From Rhipidocladum racemiflorum (Eukaryota > Streptophyta > Magnoliopsida > Poales > Poaceae), in assembly GCA_036346355.1 (NCBI GenBank), contig JAYEVF010000026.1:496001-560000 (forward strand): DNA of 64,000 bases, written 5' to 3'. The notes below the pieces were generated by a model. That model saw only the letters and a program-made list of their open reading frames with translations, was not told where the DNA came from and did no database searches. Every line of letters begins with the position of its first letter. The first letter of the stretch is position 1. This document shows, piece after piece, positions 11,352 to 23,400 of this stretch. The position numbers and the translations under genes were made by a program.

Positions 11352-12065
11352 TCACTCATTAAGAAAACCTCCACTGCCTGGGTGGGGGTGCGGCGGCATT
11401 GGCACGAAACAATCACCATGCCCTGCAACTGTGGTAGTCGAAGAAGCGGTGTCCTCCTCAAGGTCTGGCTCCTCTGGATCCGGCTCATGTAGCTCAAGTA
11501 CTGGCTCTGGTCCTGGTCCGTACAATGCCATCTCCAACTCGTCAATCCTTCGCAGAAGATGGGACACATGCTCTTGAGCCTCCCGCCATCGGTTCCTCTC
11601 TATCGTGGCCTCCTCTCGAGCCTTCTGTAGCTCCCGGTTCGTATCATCGAGCACATCCTCCTGAGCGATGACAAGTCATGCTAGCTGTGTGACCGTGGAA
11701 TTCTCATCCTGAATCAGTCTCGGGTCAAGAAGGTTGTTGTTGTTGTGTGGATGGTAGCGGTACACCGCACCCTCCAGCTCGCTGGCGTAGATGCGGGCGA
11801 TGTGTCGCATCGCTCGTCGCGATACCTCCTGAATTCCCATCTGCATTGTCGACCTCCTGGCGGTGCAGTATATCGGACGGCTGCCCTTGCCCTTCTTCCT
11901 GGCATGTACCGTGATCTTCACATCACAAGCCTTAATCAGTCCCGCTTGTCTGATGACGTTCACTTGGTATTGCGGCTTCTCAAAACCTTCGAGAAACTAC
12001 AGCATACGGCAAAGTTCTGCGGCGTGGCCAACCTCAAGATCGACATAGTTGATCTCTCCCTCCAT
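11352..12065 (-). pseudogene. Pre-gag ORF of chromovirus A, function unknown
   Basis: This reading frame of 238 codons lies between the primer site and gag, starts at ATG 12065 (MEGEINYVDLEVGHAAEL) and ends with TGA at 11352. Two in-frame stops (about 11993 and 11673) break it. It is collinear with the open 239-codon frame of copy B at 50843-51562. Conserved parts are a basic middle (HARKKGKG, RRSTMQMGIQEVSRRAMRHI), YRYHP, a charged helical stretch likely to form a coiled coil (about residues 130-175) and an acidic proline-rich tail. I recognise no known domain. Its position recalls the extra ORFs reported upstream of gag in some plant retrotransposons. Confidence 0.75.
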
Positions 12066-12263
12066 CTGTCACAAAACACTCGCGTAAGAACGCAACATTT
12101 TAAATCAAAGTGGGAGACAAAAGACTTCAGCAAAAGGGGTAAGGAAAGAGAGAAGGGGTAAGTCGAGAATTCATTTATTATCTTGACCAACTTTTAGCTT
12201 TAGAAAATAGGTTTTATCCTCACTACGACCATTCTAACTATGGGTTGAGCCTACAGTCAGTAT

Positions 12264-12276
12264 GGCTCTGATACCA
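12264..12276 (-). other. Primer-binding site of chromovirus A
   Basis: On the minus strand TGGTATCAGAGCC lies four bases inside the LTR end. It is the usual plant primer site complementary to the 3' end of initiator methionine tRNA, which primes minus-strand DNA synthesis. Confidence 0.93.
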
Positions 12277-12280
12277 CCTC

Positions 12281-15200
12281 TGTCGGGACCCGAATTTGCA
12301 AATCCGAACCCTCTGTGTATTCAGCACTAGTCCAGGATCACGCTAGTGCACACAGTCTCAACATTGGTAAATATCACAATCATAATCAACGAAATAATAA
12401 GGTACTTAAAGTAGTTAATCAAACGGGGTTGCTCGACCTTAAGGTCAAGTTACAAATATACGCCTCGTAGGGTGAAACTTATTAAAAGAGAAATAATAGC
12501 AGCGGAAAATAAGATAACTTCGTGGCGCCATCCAGTATACCACAGGCAACTGACTGGGCTCGCTTCCTAGTTAGACGGCTCCTCCTGATACTCCTCCTCC
12601 AAGGCTGGTGTAGACTCTTCTTCAACTGATGTTGTATTGTGGCAAGGGTGAGTACTTGGTACTCAGCAAGTCATGCACAGAATGCAAGCTAATATACTAC
12701 ATGCATGGCTTAATACAAAGGAGTAGCTCAAGTTATAATTGCAGTAAACAACATTTGACAAGTATCATAAGTAGATTCGAAAGCAGTGAAAACAAGTATA
12801 ACATCAATAACTTTTCCAGGAGTTAAATAAACATCTTTCCCATTCCTAGTCCACATTTCCATCAACATCATCATTTAAACCACCCTTTACAAATTCAACT
12901 TATTTCCAGGAAAGTCTAACCCTTGACTGTAATCCCCGAACAATGTCCAATACCGCGGACTCGGCTATTCGAATAGATTTTACACTTTGCAGAGGTTATG
13001 CAATTTACCCACAAGATACAACCAAACACCACAAAGGCGATTGATCGTAACAAAGCCTTTCGGATACGGCTAACTACACAAGTGAACCTTTTCGGTTTTT
13101 GCCCTACACCATCGCTTCCCTTATCAAAGATGAAGTATGGGACCGACATACCGTTGGAAGGGTACCATGCCTCAGCCCTGGTACGCTCCCCTTTCAAGCT
13201 ACACAAAAGGTGTAGTTGACACCCGAGGTATCACATGCAAGTTATTAGTAACTTACTCAACTAGGACCGTCCCATTCCGGTCATGTGGTTGCACGATTGA
13301 CTCAGTTCAAAGGCTTGCAAGGTTAAGTCCTTATGTTGACAGGGCAAGACTACCCGAAGAACCAAACCAACGCTCCCGGTGCCACAACTGGCCCACCCGA
13401 TCATTCTTGCCACATGCCCCGGTCCAAATCTATTTATCAAACCCCCAGTTGATTACCATGCACCACGTGCTATCAACACCATCATCAATAACACATGACA
13501 CTTCTCAAAAACACGTTCCATATCTCATTAAGTCAAAGTTAACATGTAACTGTCAAAATCATGTCATGTATACGTGCCAGGTCTAAGCATTATACTACAA
13601 CGGTCTAACTACCCATGTTGGCAATTTTAATAATGTCCAACTAGTTAATCCTCAACTAGGGTGACAAGGGGTTCATGGCATACAGTTATTTATGTCAAGG
13701 TGGCATACAACAACTAGGCATTTAACTAATTTCCCCAAAATTAATTAAAGCATTTTATAATTGAACTAGCATGCAATAATTTAAATCAAATTAATTTCAA
13801 AATGGGATCAACATGGTCAAAGCACAACTTTCCTTCAAAAAGTACTTGCTCTCGGTCCTGAGCTGGCTCCTGAGCCAACACTTCACCTTCGAATCCTTCG
13901 GGCACTTCAACGTCTACTCGTAACGCGTGCAAATAGCAATAAATGAATAAAACAGTAGACAAAAAGTGTCCAAACATCCAAATAAAGTCCATAAACAGAG
14001 AGAACATAATTTTATAAATTTTTACGAATTTGAATCGTCAAAATCGGAGTTAAAACGCAAAAGTTATAAGCGTTTAAAGTTTAAATAATCAATTAAATAA
14101 TAATACAGAGAAAAACTTTGGTCCAAAAATTTAATAAAATTCACCATTAGGTAGATCTCAATTTTATACAAATTTAGAAATTTGAATCACCCAAATCGGA
14201 GTTGAAATACAAAAGTTATAAGCATTTGAAGTTTGAATCCATTTTTTAAATCAATAAACCGAATTAATAAATCATTTTCTTTTTCGGAAATTAATTATTG
14301 CGTCAGCATGACACGTGGACCAATCAGGGGCCGCCACGTCACCTCGGGTCCATGGACCCGGCCGCAAGACGGTTTGGCCTCGCCCACCGTGGACCCGGCC
14401 CACTACAGGTTCTAACAGCGGGCCCCACGGTGACGCTGGGCCGACGTCATCGCTACGTTCGCCGAACGGGCTGACACGCGGGCCTCGCCATGACGTCAGC
14501 ATGACGTCACGGCTGACGTCATGGTGCGGTTGGCTATCCCGCTGACGCGCGGGCCCCATGTGACGTCACGCTGCGTCCGCCACGGCGATCATACCGCCGC
14601 GATTCGGCTCCCGGACACGTGGCGCGATCTAGACTGTTGATTTGAACATCAACGGTTCCGATTGGATCCAATGCCGCACATTGCGGTGCAACGCGGCTAA
14701 TCTGGGCCGTTCGATTCGGATCGGACGGTCCAGATTGGATCGAGTTTTCGCCTCACCGTGGGTGGCGTGGCATGTCCCGGCGCGCGGCACGTGGCGCGTT
14801 CCGAGCAGTTGGATCTAGATCCAACGGTTCGGATCTAACCTAGGTATTACGGCTGTGGCTACGTTGCACGATCTCAACCGTTGGATCTAGATCCAACGGT
14901 TGGAAACAGATCTAAAAACTAAAACGTGGAAAAATACCCGGGGTTGACGTGGACGAATCTGGGCCGTGCGATGAGGATCGAACGGCGGAGAAGCTTCGCG
15001 AGTCGGCGATGGCGCGCGGCGGAGCTAGCTGGCTGGAGACGAAGACAGCGACACGCCCGATGACGTTTGGGCGCGATTCCGGTGAGGTGAAAGGTCCCCT
15101 CCGACGCGGCTTGTCCTTGCGGTTCCGGATCTGGACTCAACGGCGGCGGAGGACGGCGGACGACGGCGGAAACGGGCGACAATCATGGCGGAGCGCAGCC

Positions 15201-15917
15201 AACTTCACGCGAGCTCGCGCGGGCAAACGGCGGCGGCTCGGGCTCGGTGAGTTAGGGCTACGGGTGCGCACGGGAAAGGGGGTCCCGACACGGGTGGCGG
15301 CGCATTAAATAGCCCCTCGACGTCCGTGATATGCGCGGAAAACGAGGGCCCATGCACGGGCGGCGGCGGAGTCCGGTGGCAACACGGAGAGGGTGATGTG
15401 GCGCACTCTCGGCCGTTGGATCGAGATCCAACGGTCGCGAGGTTTTGGCTCGGATCCGGCTCGGTGACCTGGCTAGCTCGGTCGGAGTCGGGCTCGGGTG
15501 ACGTGGCTCAATCTCGGCCGTTCGATCTTGATCGGACGGTCGAGAGGATTAGGGCTGAGTCGGGTCCGACTCGGACTCGAGTCTAACTCGGAATCGGGTC
15601 CGGTCGGATGAACAGTAAAACCCGGTTTGGTTTTCCAGCGATTAAATAATCGAGTTAATTCCCAGAAATTCATTTAATTCATTAAAAATAGCAAAACACT
15701 CAGAAAAATTCTAGAATTTTTTTTAGGGAATTTGGGACTCAAATAAAATATTTCTAACAAAATTTTATTTGCAAAATTAAATTCTTTAATTATTTCAAAA
15801 GGGAATAAATTCAAATAAATTCCAAATAAATCCAAATAAATCCCAGAAAATTCCAGAAATTCACAAAAGTGCCAAATCTCATTTAAATTCATGAAAAGCA
15901 AAAATTGGGGTGTTACA
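12281..15917 (-). repeat. Chromovirus A LTR (5' LTR in element orientation)
   Basis: This 3637-bp copy is the promoter-bearing LTR for the minus-strand transcript. It is collinear with 2925-6556 along its whole length, with scattered substitutions and short indels. It includes the same AT-rich and GC-rich segments, TGACGTCA sites and AACGG palindromes. Confidence 0.95.
15304..15312 (-). promoter_or_regulatory. TATA-like box in LTR A
   Basis: On the minus strand CTATTTAAT stands in otherwise GC-rich sequence. It is conserved at 5944-5952 in the other LTR and near 45458 in copy B. It is the best candidate TATA box of this LTR family. If correct, the AACGG motif near 15414-15435 lies about 100 bp upstream and the TGACGTCA cluster lies downstream of the start. 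Confidence 0.4.
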
Positions 15918-17483
15918 GTATGTGACAGCTTGATTGGTATTTTATTGAATATTCCTAGCAAAACGAAGGATAGACTCAAGTCACGAAAGGACCTAGAAGA
16001 TATGAAAATCAGATCTGAGCTACATCCTCAAGATACCGGGTCGGGCTGACTTTATCTACCCCCGGCTTGCTACACTCTATCCAAGAAAGAGAGAACAGAA
16101 CTTTGCAAGTGCTTACATAGTGTGAAAGTTCCGCCCGGTTATTCCGCAAACATCAAAAAACTGGTCTCGATGAAAGATTTGAAGTTAACTGGCATGAAGT
16201 CTCACGATTGCCATGTGATGATGACCCAAATGCTTCCTGTTGCAATTAGAGGTATTTTGCCTGACAAAGTCCGAGAGACAATAATGAGGATATGTTTCTT
16301 CTTTAACGCAATTTCACAGAAGGTCATCGATCCCGTTGGGCTATGTGAACTGCAGGATGATGTGGTGAAGACTCTATGCCAACTAGAGATGTATTTTCCT
16401 CCATCATTTTTTGATATCATGGTCCATCTCATTGTTCATATTGTGTATGAGATAAAGATATGCGGCCCTGTATTCTTGCATCAGATGTACCCGTTCGAGA
16501 GGTACATGGGTGTTCTGAAGAAATATGTACGTAAACGATCGCGGCCGGAGGGCTGCATTGTAGAAGGTTATGCAACCGAAGAGGTTATCGAAGTTCAAGG
16601 CCCATTACATGGACAATGTCAATCCAGCTTGGTATGCCTGTATCTCGACATGAGGGCAAAGCTAGCTTTAAAAGGGGTCATCGGGAAGAAATCAATAAAT
16701 ACTTACGATCATGTTTTGTTCGAACATGCACATTTCACAGTCTTGCAACAATCAGTTGAGGTGTCCTCGTATATGGACTTGCACAAGGATGAGCTACGGA
16801 GGGAAAACCAAGGACGATCAGAGGTTTGGATAACAAAAGAGCACAACCGTTTGTTCAATTATTGGTTTAAGAAACACATGACTGGGAAAGAAACGAGTGT
16901 TACATTGAGGTGGTTGGCAAAGGGGCCATCAGGTACAATCGTGACGTGGCAAGGATACGATATAAATGGGTACACATTTTACACTAGAGCTCAAGATAGA
17001 AAAACCACTTACCAAAACAGTGGTGTTCGCATTGATGCTTATGACAGCACAGGCAGTAAGAAGAGTAGCTTCTATGGGTTCATTGAGGAGATTTGGGAGC
17101 TCGACTATTGTATTTTCAAGATCACGATGTTTCGGTGTCGTTGGGTCCAACTCCAAAAGGGTGTGAAGGTGGACATATATGGCTTCACTATTGTGAACAT
17201 TGAACATGTCGGATACACAGATGAACCATTTGTACTTGCGAAGCAAGTAGCACAAGTCTTCTATGTAATCGACCCGGCAGATAAGAAGTGTCATGTTGTT
17301 CTTCACGGAAAAAGAAGAATCGTCGGAGTTGAGAATGTCGTGGATGAGGACGAGTACAACCAGTTTGACGAGTTGCCACCTTTCGTAGATGGAAGCATCA
17401 GGCTAGAGGAAGAAACCATAGAGGAAGAAGCTATGTATCATCGCGATGATCATGAAGAAGGGCAAACTGTGAAAAAAAATTAG
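15918..17483 (+). pseudogene. C1 TNP2-type transposase, C-terminal half
   Basis: The reading resumes at the second GTATG with CDSLIGILLNIP. An in-frame TGA near 16047 (after DTGSG) breaks it; from 16051 to the TAG at 17481-17483 it is open. Its apparent GTG start at 16122 is not a real start because homology to C2 continues upstream (CLHSVKVPPGYS). It contains the DUF4218 region (LPVAIRGILP, PPSFFDIMVHL, MYPFERYMGVLKKYV) and the DUF4216 region (WQGYDINGYTFYT, IEEIWELDY, FRCRWV), ending with the usual KRRIVGVENVVDEDEYNQF. Both are standard C-terminal domains of plant CACTA transposases. Identity to C2 is high by eye. Confidence 0.9.
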
Positions 17484-17775
17484 CTAGGAGTAATGTCAAT
17501 GTGATGTAAAAAATATAATGTAAATATGACGTCAATAATATGCATTTATGTGGACTTTTAGTTGTTATTCCCATGTTGCTTACAATTTTGGAATATTTTT
17601 ATAATATCAAAAAACTAGAAATCCAACCTTTTAAATAAAATATATACCTATTATACATTTATGTGGACTTTTAGTTATTATTCTAACTCTAAATAAAATA
17701 TATCAAAAAAAACTTGGAATCCTAACTCTAAATAAAAGATATACCAATTGTATTAATATAACAGAGGTAGTATTT
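17484..17775. other. AT-rich 3' region of the C1 transposase gene
   Basis: This AT-rich sequence has a repeated phrase (TTTATGTGGACTTTTAGTT at about 17546 and 17650). It probably holds the transcript end of the transposase gene. No gene is visible. Confidence 0.5.
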
Positions 17776-17970
17776 GTGTCGGTTCTTATATGGAACCGGC
17801 ATTGAAAGTTTATTTGTGTTGGTTCTTATATGGAACCGGCACTGAAACTAAGTTTATTTGTGCCAGTTCTTATATGGAACCGGCACTGAAATTTTATTTG
17901 TGTCGGTTCTTATATAGAACCGGCACTTTAACTAAGTTTATTTGTGTCGGTTCTTATATGGAACCGGCAC
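17776..17970. repeat. C1 internal array of TGTCGGTT/AACCGGCAC units
   Basis: Five units of the form GTGTCGGTTC-TTATATG-GAACCGGCAC stand in direct tandem. Linkers alternate between a short form (TGAAAGTTTATTT type) and a longer one with an extra ACTAAG. The units share the TGTCGGTT core of the left subterminal array but differ in spacer. They lie after the transposase gene and directly before the second-gene leader. They may be an internal operator-like array, or the remains of an element end whose terminal repeat is gone. Confidence 0.8.
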
Positions 17971-18165
17971 AAATACTTCCCCATATATTCCACCCAAACC
18001 CGGCCCTAAGCCGCAAACCCGGGCTCTTTGCTCGCGCTAAACCCTAAACCTAAGTCCCGCCTGGTCCCTGGTGAAGGCGACTCGCCGCTTGAAGACGCCG
18101 GCGACCCCGCTTGCCGCCGTGACGCCAAGAACCCCGCCTGAACACCGCCCACCGCGCCCGCCCGG
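17971..18165 (+). promoter_or_regulatory. Leader of the C1 second gene (first part)
   Basis: A CATATATTCC sequence just after the array is a possible TATA box. A C-rich leader follows with a telo-box-like AAACCCTAA at 18039-18047, then a GC-rich segment that continues after the LARD insertion at 27111 (CCCGGTGACGCCGGCG). The layout parallels C2, where the internal array also precedes a GC-rich leader. The coding start is not determined. Confidence 0.4.
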
Positions 18166-20411
18166 TGTGACACCATGGAGTGTCGAATTCTTATAAAATG
18201 TGAATTTTGAGGGCAAAAACATTATGGAATGTGGAATTGGAGGTTGAAACCATACGGTATGCAGTTTAATCGCGTTTTCGGGCCGTTTCCGGGAGTTTGG
18301 GCCTTTCCGGGGCAGTTTGGGCCTAAGAGAAGGGGTCGTGGGCTTTGGTGGGATGGAGTTTGAGTCCAAATAGGAGTAGGAGACCTGGTTGGGGGCCTCC
18401 CCCAGCCCTTATTGCCCCCCGTGCTGTTGTGCACCCTCCCCCTATGCCCTAGCCGCCCCTTGCTCCCCTCCCATGCGCCCCTCCCTTCCTCACGCCTCCT
18501 GCCCATGCGCTTCCCCTCACCTCTCCACCTCCCTTTCTACCCTTAGGGGAGTTCTCCACCTCAACACCTCAAAGATCCATCCGTTGGAGCGCTCCGCGAC
18601 GAGGAGATCTGGCGGAATTGGAGCGAGGAAGGAGATCGCGCGAACTGGGAGGAGATCCGTTGGGTTTTCGTGCGTCGGGCGAAGGTATGGCCATGGGAAT
18701 CTTTGGGGTTGGTCTAGGTACTATTATAAGGGTTATTATCATGTTTTTAGATCAATTGGTGGCGCTGGAATTGAGTAGATTGATGAAATCTAGAAGTTGC
18801 CACATTCTCTGTTTTGGGCAGCATGAGCAGTCAACCTAGGGTTTAGGTTTTAGCCAATTTAGATTCGGAATTTGGTCGGACTCCTGTTGATGAAGTTGTA
18901 GGTAACTTCAATAGCTTTCAGTGGGTATAAAGAACGTTTAATTCCGTCCAGCCGTTTGAAAGTTATGCTTGTTTTACCGAACGTATTAAAATCTGTGACA
19001 TGATTGGAACAGATCACGGTATTCCGTAGATTAAACCACTTTAGAGTCCGAATCGGTCTTTCCATATACTTAGAAAAAGTTAGGAAATTTCCTAAGATAC
19101 GCGAGGATGTACTCGTTTAATTGATTCGGAGTCTTAGAACCCGAGTTATGCCTTTTGGAATGCTGCTGTCCCGACGGGACATGACCCCTGTTTTTGAGTT
19201 TTGCGAGTAGTTTGTGATGTCGGGGTAGAAGAGGGTTTGCGTACTGTTTTGTGGACATAATTGTGAGTGTGTGGTACCTATGTGCAGGTGGTGTGACCTC
19301 GGGAGTGCCTTCTACTTCTCGCCAATCCGTCGCCCGTGGTTGACACAAGTGTATTGGAATGGGTAGCGGGTTGAAGTTTGCTTGATTGGTTGAGATTAAA
19401 ATTGAATATATGATATGTTCACATGCCATGCTTTAATGATTGCCATTGACATGATGAATATGCTTATTATGCTATGATGCCATGTGTTAATGTACAACTT
19501 ATTTATGATGTTGGCATGGTTGCATACATGGCATGATACATGACCCGGGCGGTGCGAAAGTCATAACTAGTACGGGGAAGGTCGGTGAGAAAGTTATGAC
19601 TATTCCGGAGAGCCAATGAGTAAGTCCTACATCATGATTCCATCCACCGCGGTGTATGGAAGTGAGGAGTAGGCTCCCTCCATCTTCGGGATGGAAGGGG
19701 GGAGAGGGTGCACACCGACGGGTGTGTACTCAACCATGCCGGTATGAGTTTTCAGGAGATATGTGCATCGCATTGCATTGCATTGCATTATATGAGGATG
19801 TTACATGATGATGATATATGATGATGTCAATGAAATGCTTACACTATGAATATGAGATGTGTATGATGTCCTATGTGAAAAGTGGTGATGAAGGTATTGG
19901 AATGTATTTTTTCTTGTTCCATTGTAATATACTTGCTGAGTGATGAACTCACGCTTGTGTTTATGTGTTTTTCTTAGGTACCATGAAACCGGCATGCGGG
20001 AAAGGGAGCTAGTCACACGTCATCACTTAGCATCACACATATAAACAATGACATGTTCTGTCCTTTAGGTGTGATGGTTAATTCACTGAACTAAATTGAG
20101 GTCTTGATGCTTCGTTGGTTGTCATGCGTAAATGATTAGTCCATATTTGTCATGTGATGGATAGACTTATATCCTTAGTTGTAAGGTGGTTGAATTTCCA
20201 ATTTGTCATGTTATTGCTATCGTTCATTATGCTATCTTGACATGTTAAAATTGTTGTTGCTTCAATTCATGGAAAAACAAAGGAGATGCTGCCGAAATTT
20301 TCGGTATTAGCATTTGCTCCTTTGCTGTAATTTACTTGTAATTGTGGTATTTAGAGGTTGCTTAGTCTATGTTTGGTTGCATTCGGGCATATTAAATGCC
20401 GGGGTGTTACA
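18166..20411 (+). repeat. LARD-like element 5' LTR
   Basis: The LTR starts TGTGACACCATGGAGTGTCG. A GC-rich segment at 18390-18680 contains open frames in two registers that recur in all copies of this LTR and look non-coding. Near the right end is a 47-bp hairpin (20278-20324). Short AT-rich repeats of the ATGATGATATATGATG type occur at about 19800. Confidence 0.9.
20278..20324. repeat. Hairpin in LARD-family LTR with shared 21-nt stem sequence
   Basis: The arms CAAAGGAG and CTCCTTTG, with ATGCT/AGCAT and CCGAA/TTCGG inside, form a stem. The hairpin is conserved at 26977-27023 and 54918-54964. Bases 20282-20302 are identical to a 21-nt stretch in the long hairpins of CACTA C2 (30216-30236 and 37414-37434). 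Confidence 0.8.
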
Positions 20412-20413
20412 GT

Positions 20414-20425
20414 TGGTATCAGAGC
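20414..20425 (+). other. Primer-binding site of the LARD-like element
   Basis: TGGTATCAGAGC lies two bases after the LTR. It matches the initiator methionine tRNA primer site also used by chromoviruses A and B. Confidence 0.93.
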
Positions 20426-23400
20426 GGGCTGTAGGTCCTTGGAATGTGTATTTTTACTGTCATGCTATAGGGTACAACTAAAATGTGATGTGGAATCACT
20501 TAGAAACATGGCTTAGGTTTCAACTAAAATTTATCATAGGATAGCAACATTAAAACTTGCAAAAGTGGTATAACTAATCTAAAATTTGACACACATGGAT
20601 GCACAGTAGGAAAGGGTATGGGTATCGTATCTTTACGCTTAAATGCTGTATTCCAGCTTTGATGTTGAATGCTTCATTTGATAATGCATGTTGCTATAAC
20701 TATGAGATAAATGATTGAATTGTGCTTGTTGTGGTGATAAAGTGGGGTTGTGGTGCCGAAGGGGTTTCGGTCACCACTTTTGTTCATAGTAAGGGTGTGG
20801 TTTGACGGTATGGTCGGTTAAATCCATCACCGAAGAACTATTAACCCCTTGTGGGGAAAGAGTGCCTACCTTTTCTATCGTAGATCGGGTAGTTGATTGG
20901 AGACAAAAAGAAGAGTTAGTGGTGGATTCCTTCGTATGTTTCGTAGGCGGTCGGTTTTGGTTGGTTTTCTTGGCTTGAGTTGACTGAAGTCAAAAGAAAA
21001 GTGTTTGGTATTGGATTTTCGCGGATTGTTCCTTAGGCGGTTTGTCGTTTTGTCTTCCTTGGTTGAAGACGAAGAAGAAGAGTTTTGAGTTGCACGTCTG
21101 TTTGTCATAATTTTTGCTTTGACACCCGGTTTTACTGGTTATTGTGGATTGTCTTAGGGAGGAAACATATGTGGTTGTTGTCCTCCCTATCTAAGAAAAG
21201 AGTTGAAGTTCTCCTAGTGCCGACCTTAGGTTGGGTGAAGCTAAGTTTTGAATCTTTATCGGAAAAGGTTTGGTTGAACATTTGGTTTTCCCTAGTGCAT
21301 CCTTCTTCCTTCTTGGAAGTATAGATCTTGAGGTTACTTGAAGAGTTTTGTGGGCAAATTTGGGAATTTGAGAGTTGAGCTCTCCTGCATTTCTGTTGGA
21401 GTTTTGTTTTTCTTCCTTGCCTGGAAAGGAGAAATTTTCTATCGGTGTTCGTTCTGGTTCTTGAGTTGTGGTTATCTTTAAAAGTTGAGTTGTATCCTGT
21501 TTGTCAAGAGTTCGTGCCCATGAAGGTGTTTAGGAAAGTTTATGTCCGTGCTATGTAGTAGGTAACAATGTGGTTTATGGAATGATGTGTTGCTAAGTTA
21601 AATTTTGAGTTGAATCAATTCAATGTGATTATCATCTCCAGCTGGAGAATAAATAGACTACTAGTGTTGTAGTTTACTCTGTAGCGAAAATGATTAAATG
21701 GGTTAATGTACATGCTTAGAATCTGTTGCCTTGCTTTAAAAGTGCTTATGATCCTCGTTAATGTTAAAAGTTTAAACCTTGATGCATAGTTAGAACATTA
21801 AGATGATGTAACTTAATGATACTGTTAAAGAAACCTTGCTGATTGTTTAAAGATGTTCTAATCTAACGGGTTAATAGAGAAATTTAATCATGTTGACTAG
21901 TGGCTTTAATTTGTAAGTTGATTAGAGTTGCTATTTATGTTGTTGCAAACTACTAGTATATTTGGAAGTATGCAGTTGTGTCTCTACAATGCTAGTATTG
22001 ATATCAATTGAGAAGACATAAGACTTATTGTTAATGATGTTGTTAAGGGCAGTGTTAATGCTAGTACCGATGTAAATTGGGAAAAAACATAGGTCTGGTT
22101 GTTGTTTTAAGAACATTGTGCTGATCTAACTTATTAAATCTAATTTAGTAGTTGGAGTATGTTGTGTAGTGAAAATTTTGTTGCAACCTATGTGTAAGGT
22201 AGCTAAAAGCAATGTTGTTGATTGATGATTATGCAAAGAATTGATATTGATGCCTTGGTAGTGTTGTTAATTGTTGGAAACCATTGATCCAATAGAAGGA
22301 AAGTGTAAAACTATGGTATTATGTCGAGTACATGTTGTGATGGGATGAACAATGGTTAATAATCATGATGCAAGATTTTAACCTTAATGAACGCATATCT
22401 TAGAATCCTATTTACGAATTTTATCTTGTAGAGATATTACTTATTTGTTGAAGTCATTTTATTGATTGAACAAGTTTCAATTATCAAGATTTTGACATAT
22501 GGATAGTATAAAATTGATAGGTTGACCATGCTCAAGTAGCTGTTGAAGTACTATGTATGAAATATAGAATATGTTGTTTGGTGATCCGTGGGGAGCATGT
22601 CAATGTAGTCTTGGTTGGGTGCCTTTGTGATAAGCATCTTAAACCTTAATTAAAAGGGTTGGGAAAGGTAACTAGAGAAAGAAATTATTGTGTAAATCTT
22701 GTTAAATCCGGTTAGACTCTCTTGATGAGTAAATAGTGATTATTGCATGCTTAAATGGTAAGTGTAGTGGAATACAAGTTATGGTGAGATTCATGCTGAG
22801 CTGGTGTTTAAAACCTTTTGAACTGGTGGGGTCGTTTGCTATGTGGGTTGAATGCTTTCGGTCAAGGTGTTCCTTATGTGATGTTTCAGAGTTTTCCTAA
22901 AACTCGTAGTGATTGGTGCTATCTTTGGTTTTGGCTAATTTGTTCAGTTTATGCTATGAGTATGGTTTTACACCCAAAAGTCTTTGAGTAGATCGCGCTC
23001 CTTCGCGTTCGCACTGAATCATCTTTGGAGAAAATTTTAAAGGAAGCAGAAGGTCTTAGGGGGTTGAGTTGGAAATTGTTGAGATTTAATTTGTAACTCT
23101 TTTTGGCTACAGTTGGAGTTATTTGAAAAATGTGAGTGGTGTTTGCAAGTGCTTCAAAAGGTGGATTTTATGAATGTTTCATAAGTGATTTTGTTAGTGA
23201 AGTGTTCCCTTTTTTGGAAATGAGTTTCCCTTTCTCTTTGAGAAAATTTTTGGCGGTTGTGTGTGCAGATGTTTGACTTTGGAGTCGATATTAATTTCCA
23301 AAATGTTGATTTTGGTTAGAATGCGAGGTTTTACAAATTTATCCTTCAATTGTTGGTGGGTTATGATATGATGTGGTGTTTTCCTGTTAAAGGGGCTGCC

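Larger units (their letters stand above)
2925..15917 (-). mobile_element. Chromovirus A: Ty3/gypsy LTR retrotransposon (Tekay/Del-like)
   Basis: This is a 13.0-kb element in reverse orientation inside the C1 transposase. In its own direction it reads LTR (12281-15917), primer site (12264-12276), pre-gag ORF (11352-12065), gag-protease (9473-11091), RT-RNase H-integrase-chromodomain (6592-9486), polypurine tract (6557-6569) and LTR (2925-6556). Integrase after RNase H identifies Ty3/gypsy; the C-terminal chromodomain and 3.6-kb LTRs suit the Tekay/Del chromovirus lineage. LTRs begin TGTAACACC and end GGGTCCCGACA. The first 170 bases of the two LTRs differ at about five positions. The coding part carries many stops and frameshifts. 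Confidence 0.93.

Noticed and set aside
12264..12276. tRNA gene at the primer sites
   Set aside because: Only the 12-13 bases matching the tRNA 3' end are present, directly beside LTRs; no cloverleaf.
16122..16124. GTG at 16122 as a start codon of a separate gene
   Set aside because: Homology to the C2 transposase continues upstream in the same frame; it is an internal codon.
18036..18051. Telomere-like CTAAACCCTAAACC
   Set aside because: Only about two units, in a leader region; better read as a telo-box than as a telomere remnant.
18389..18778. Open frames in the GC-rich part of the LARD LTR (repeated at 25050-25492 and 41365-41814)
   Set aside because: Several registers are open at once, no domain is visible, and they recur only because the LTR recurs.
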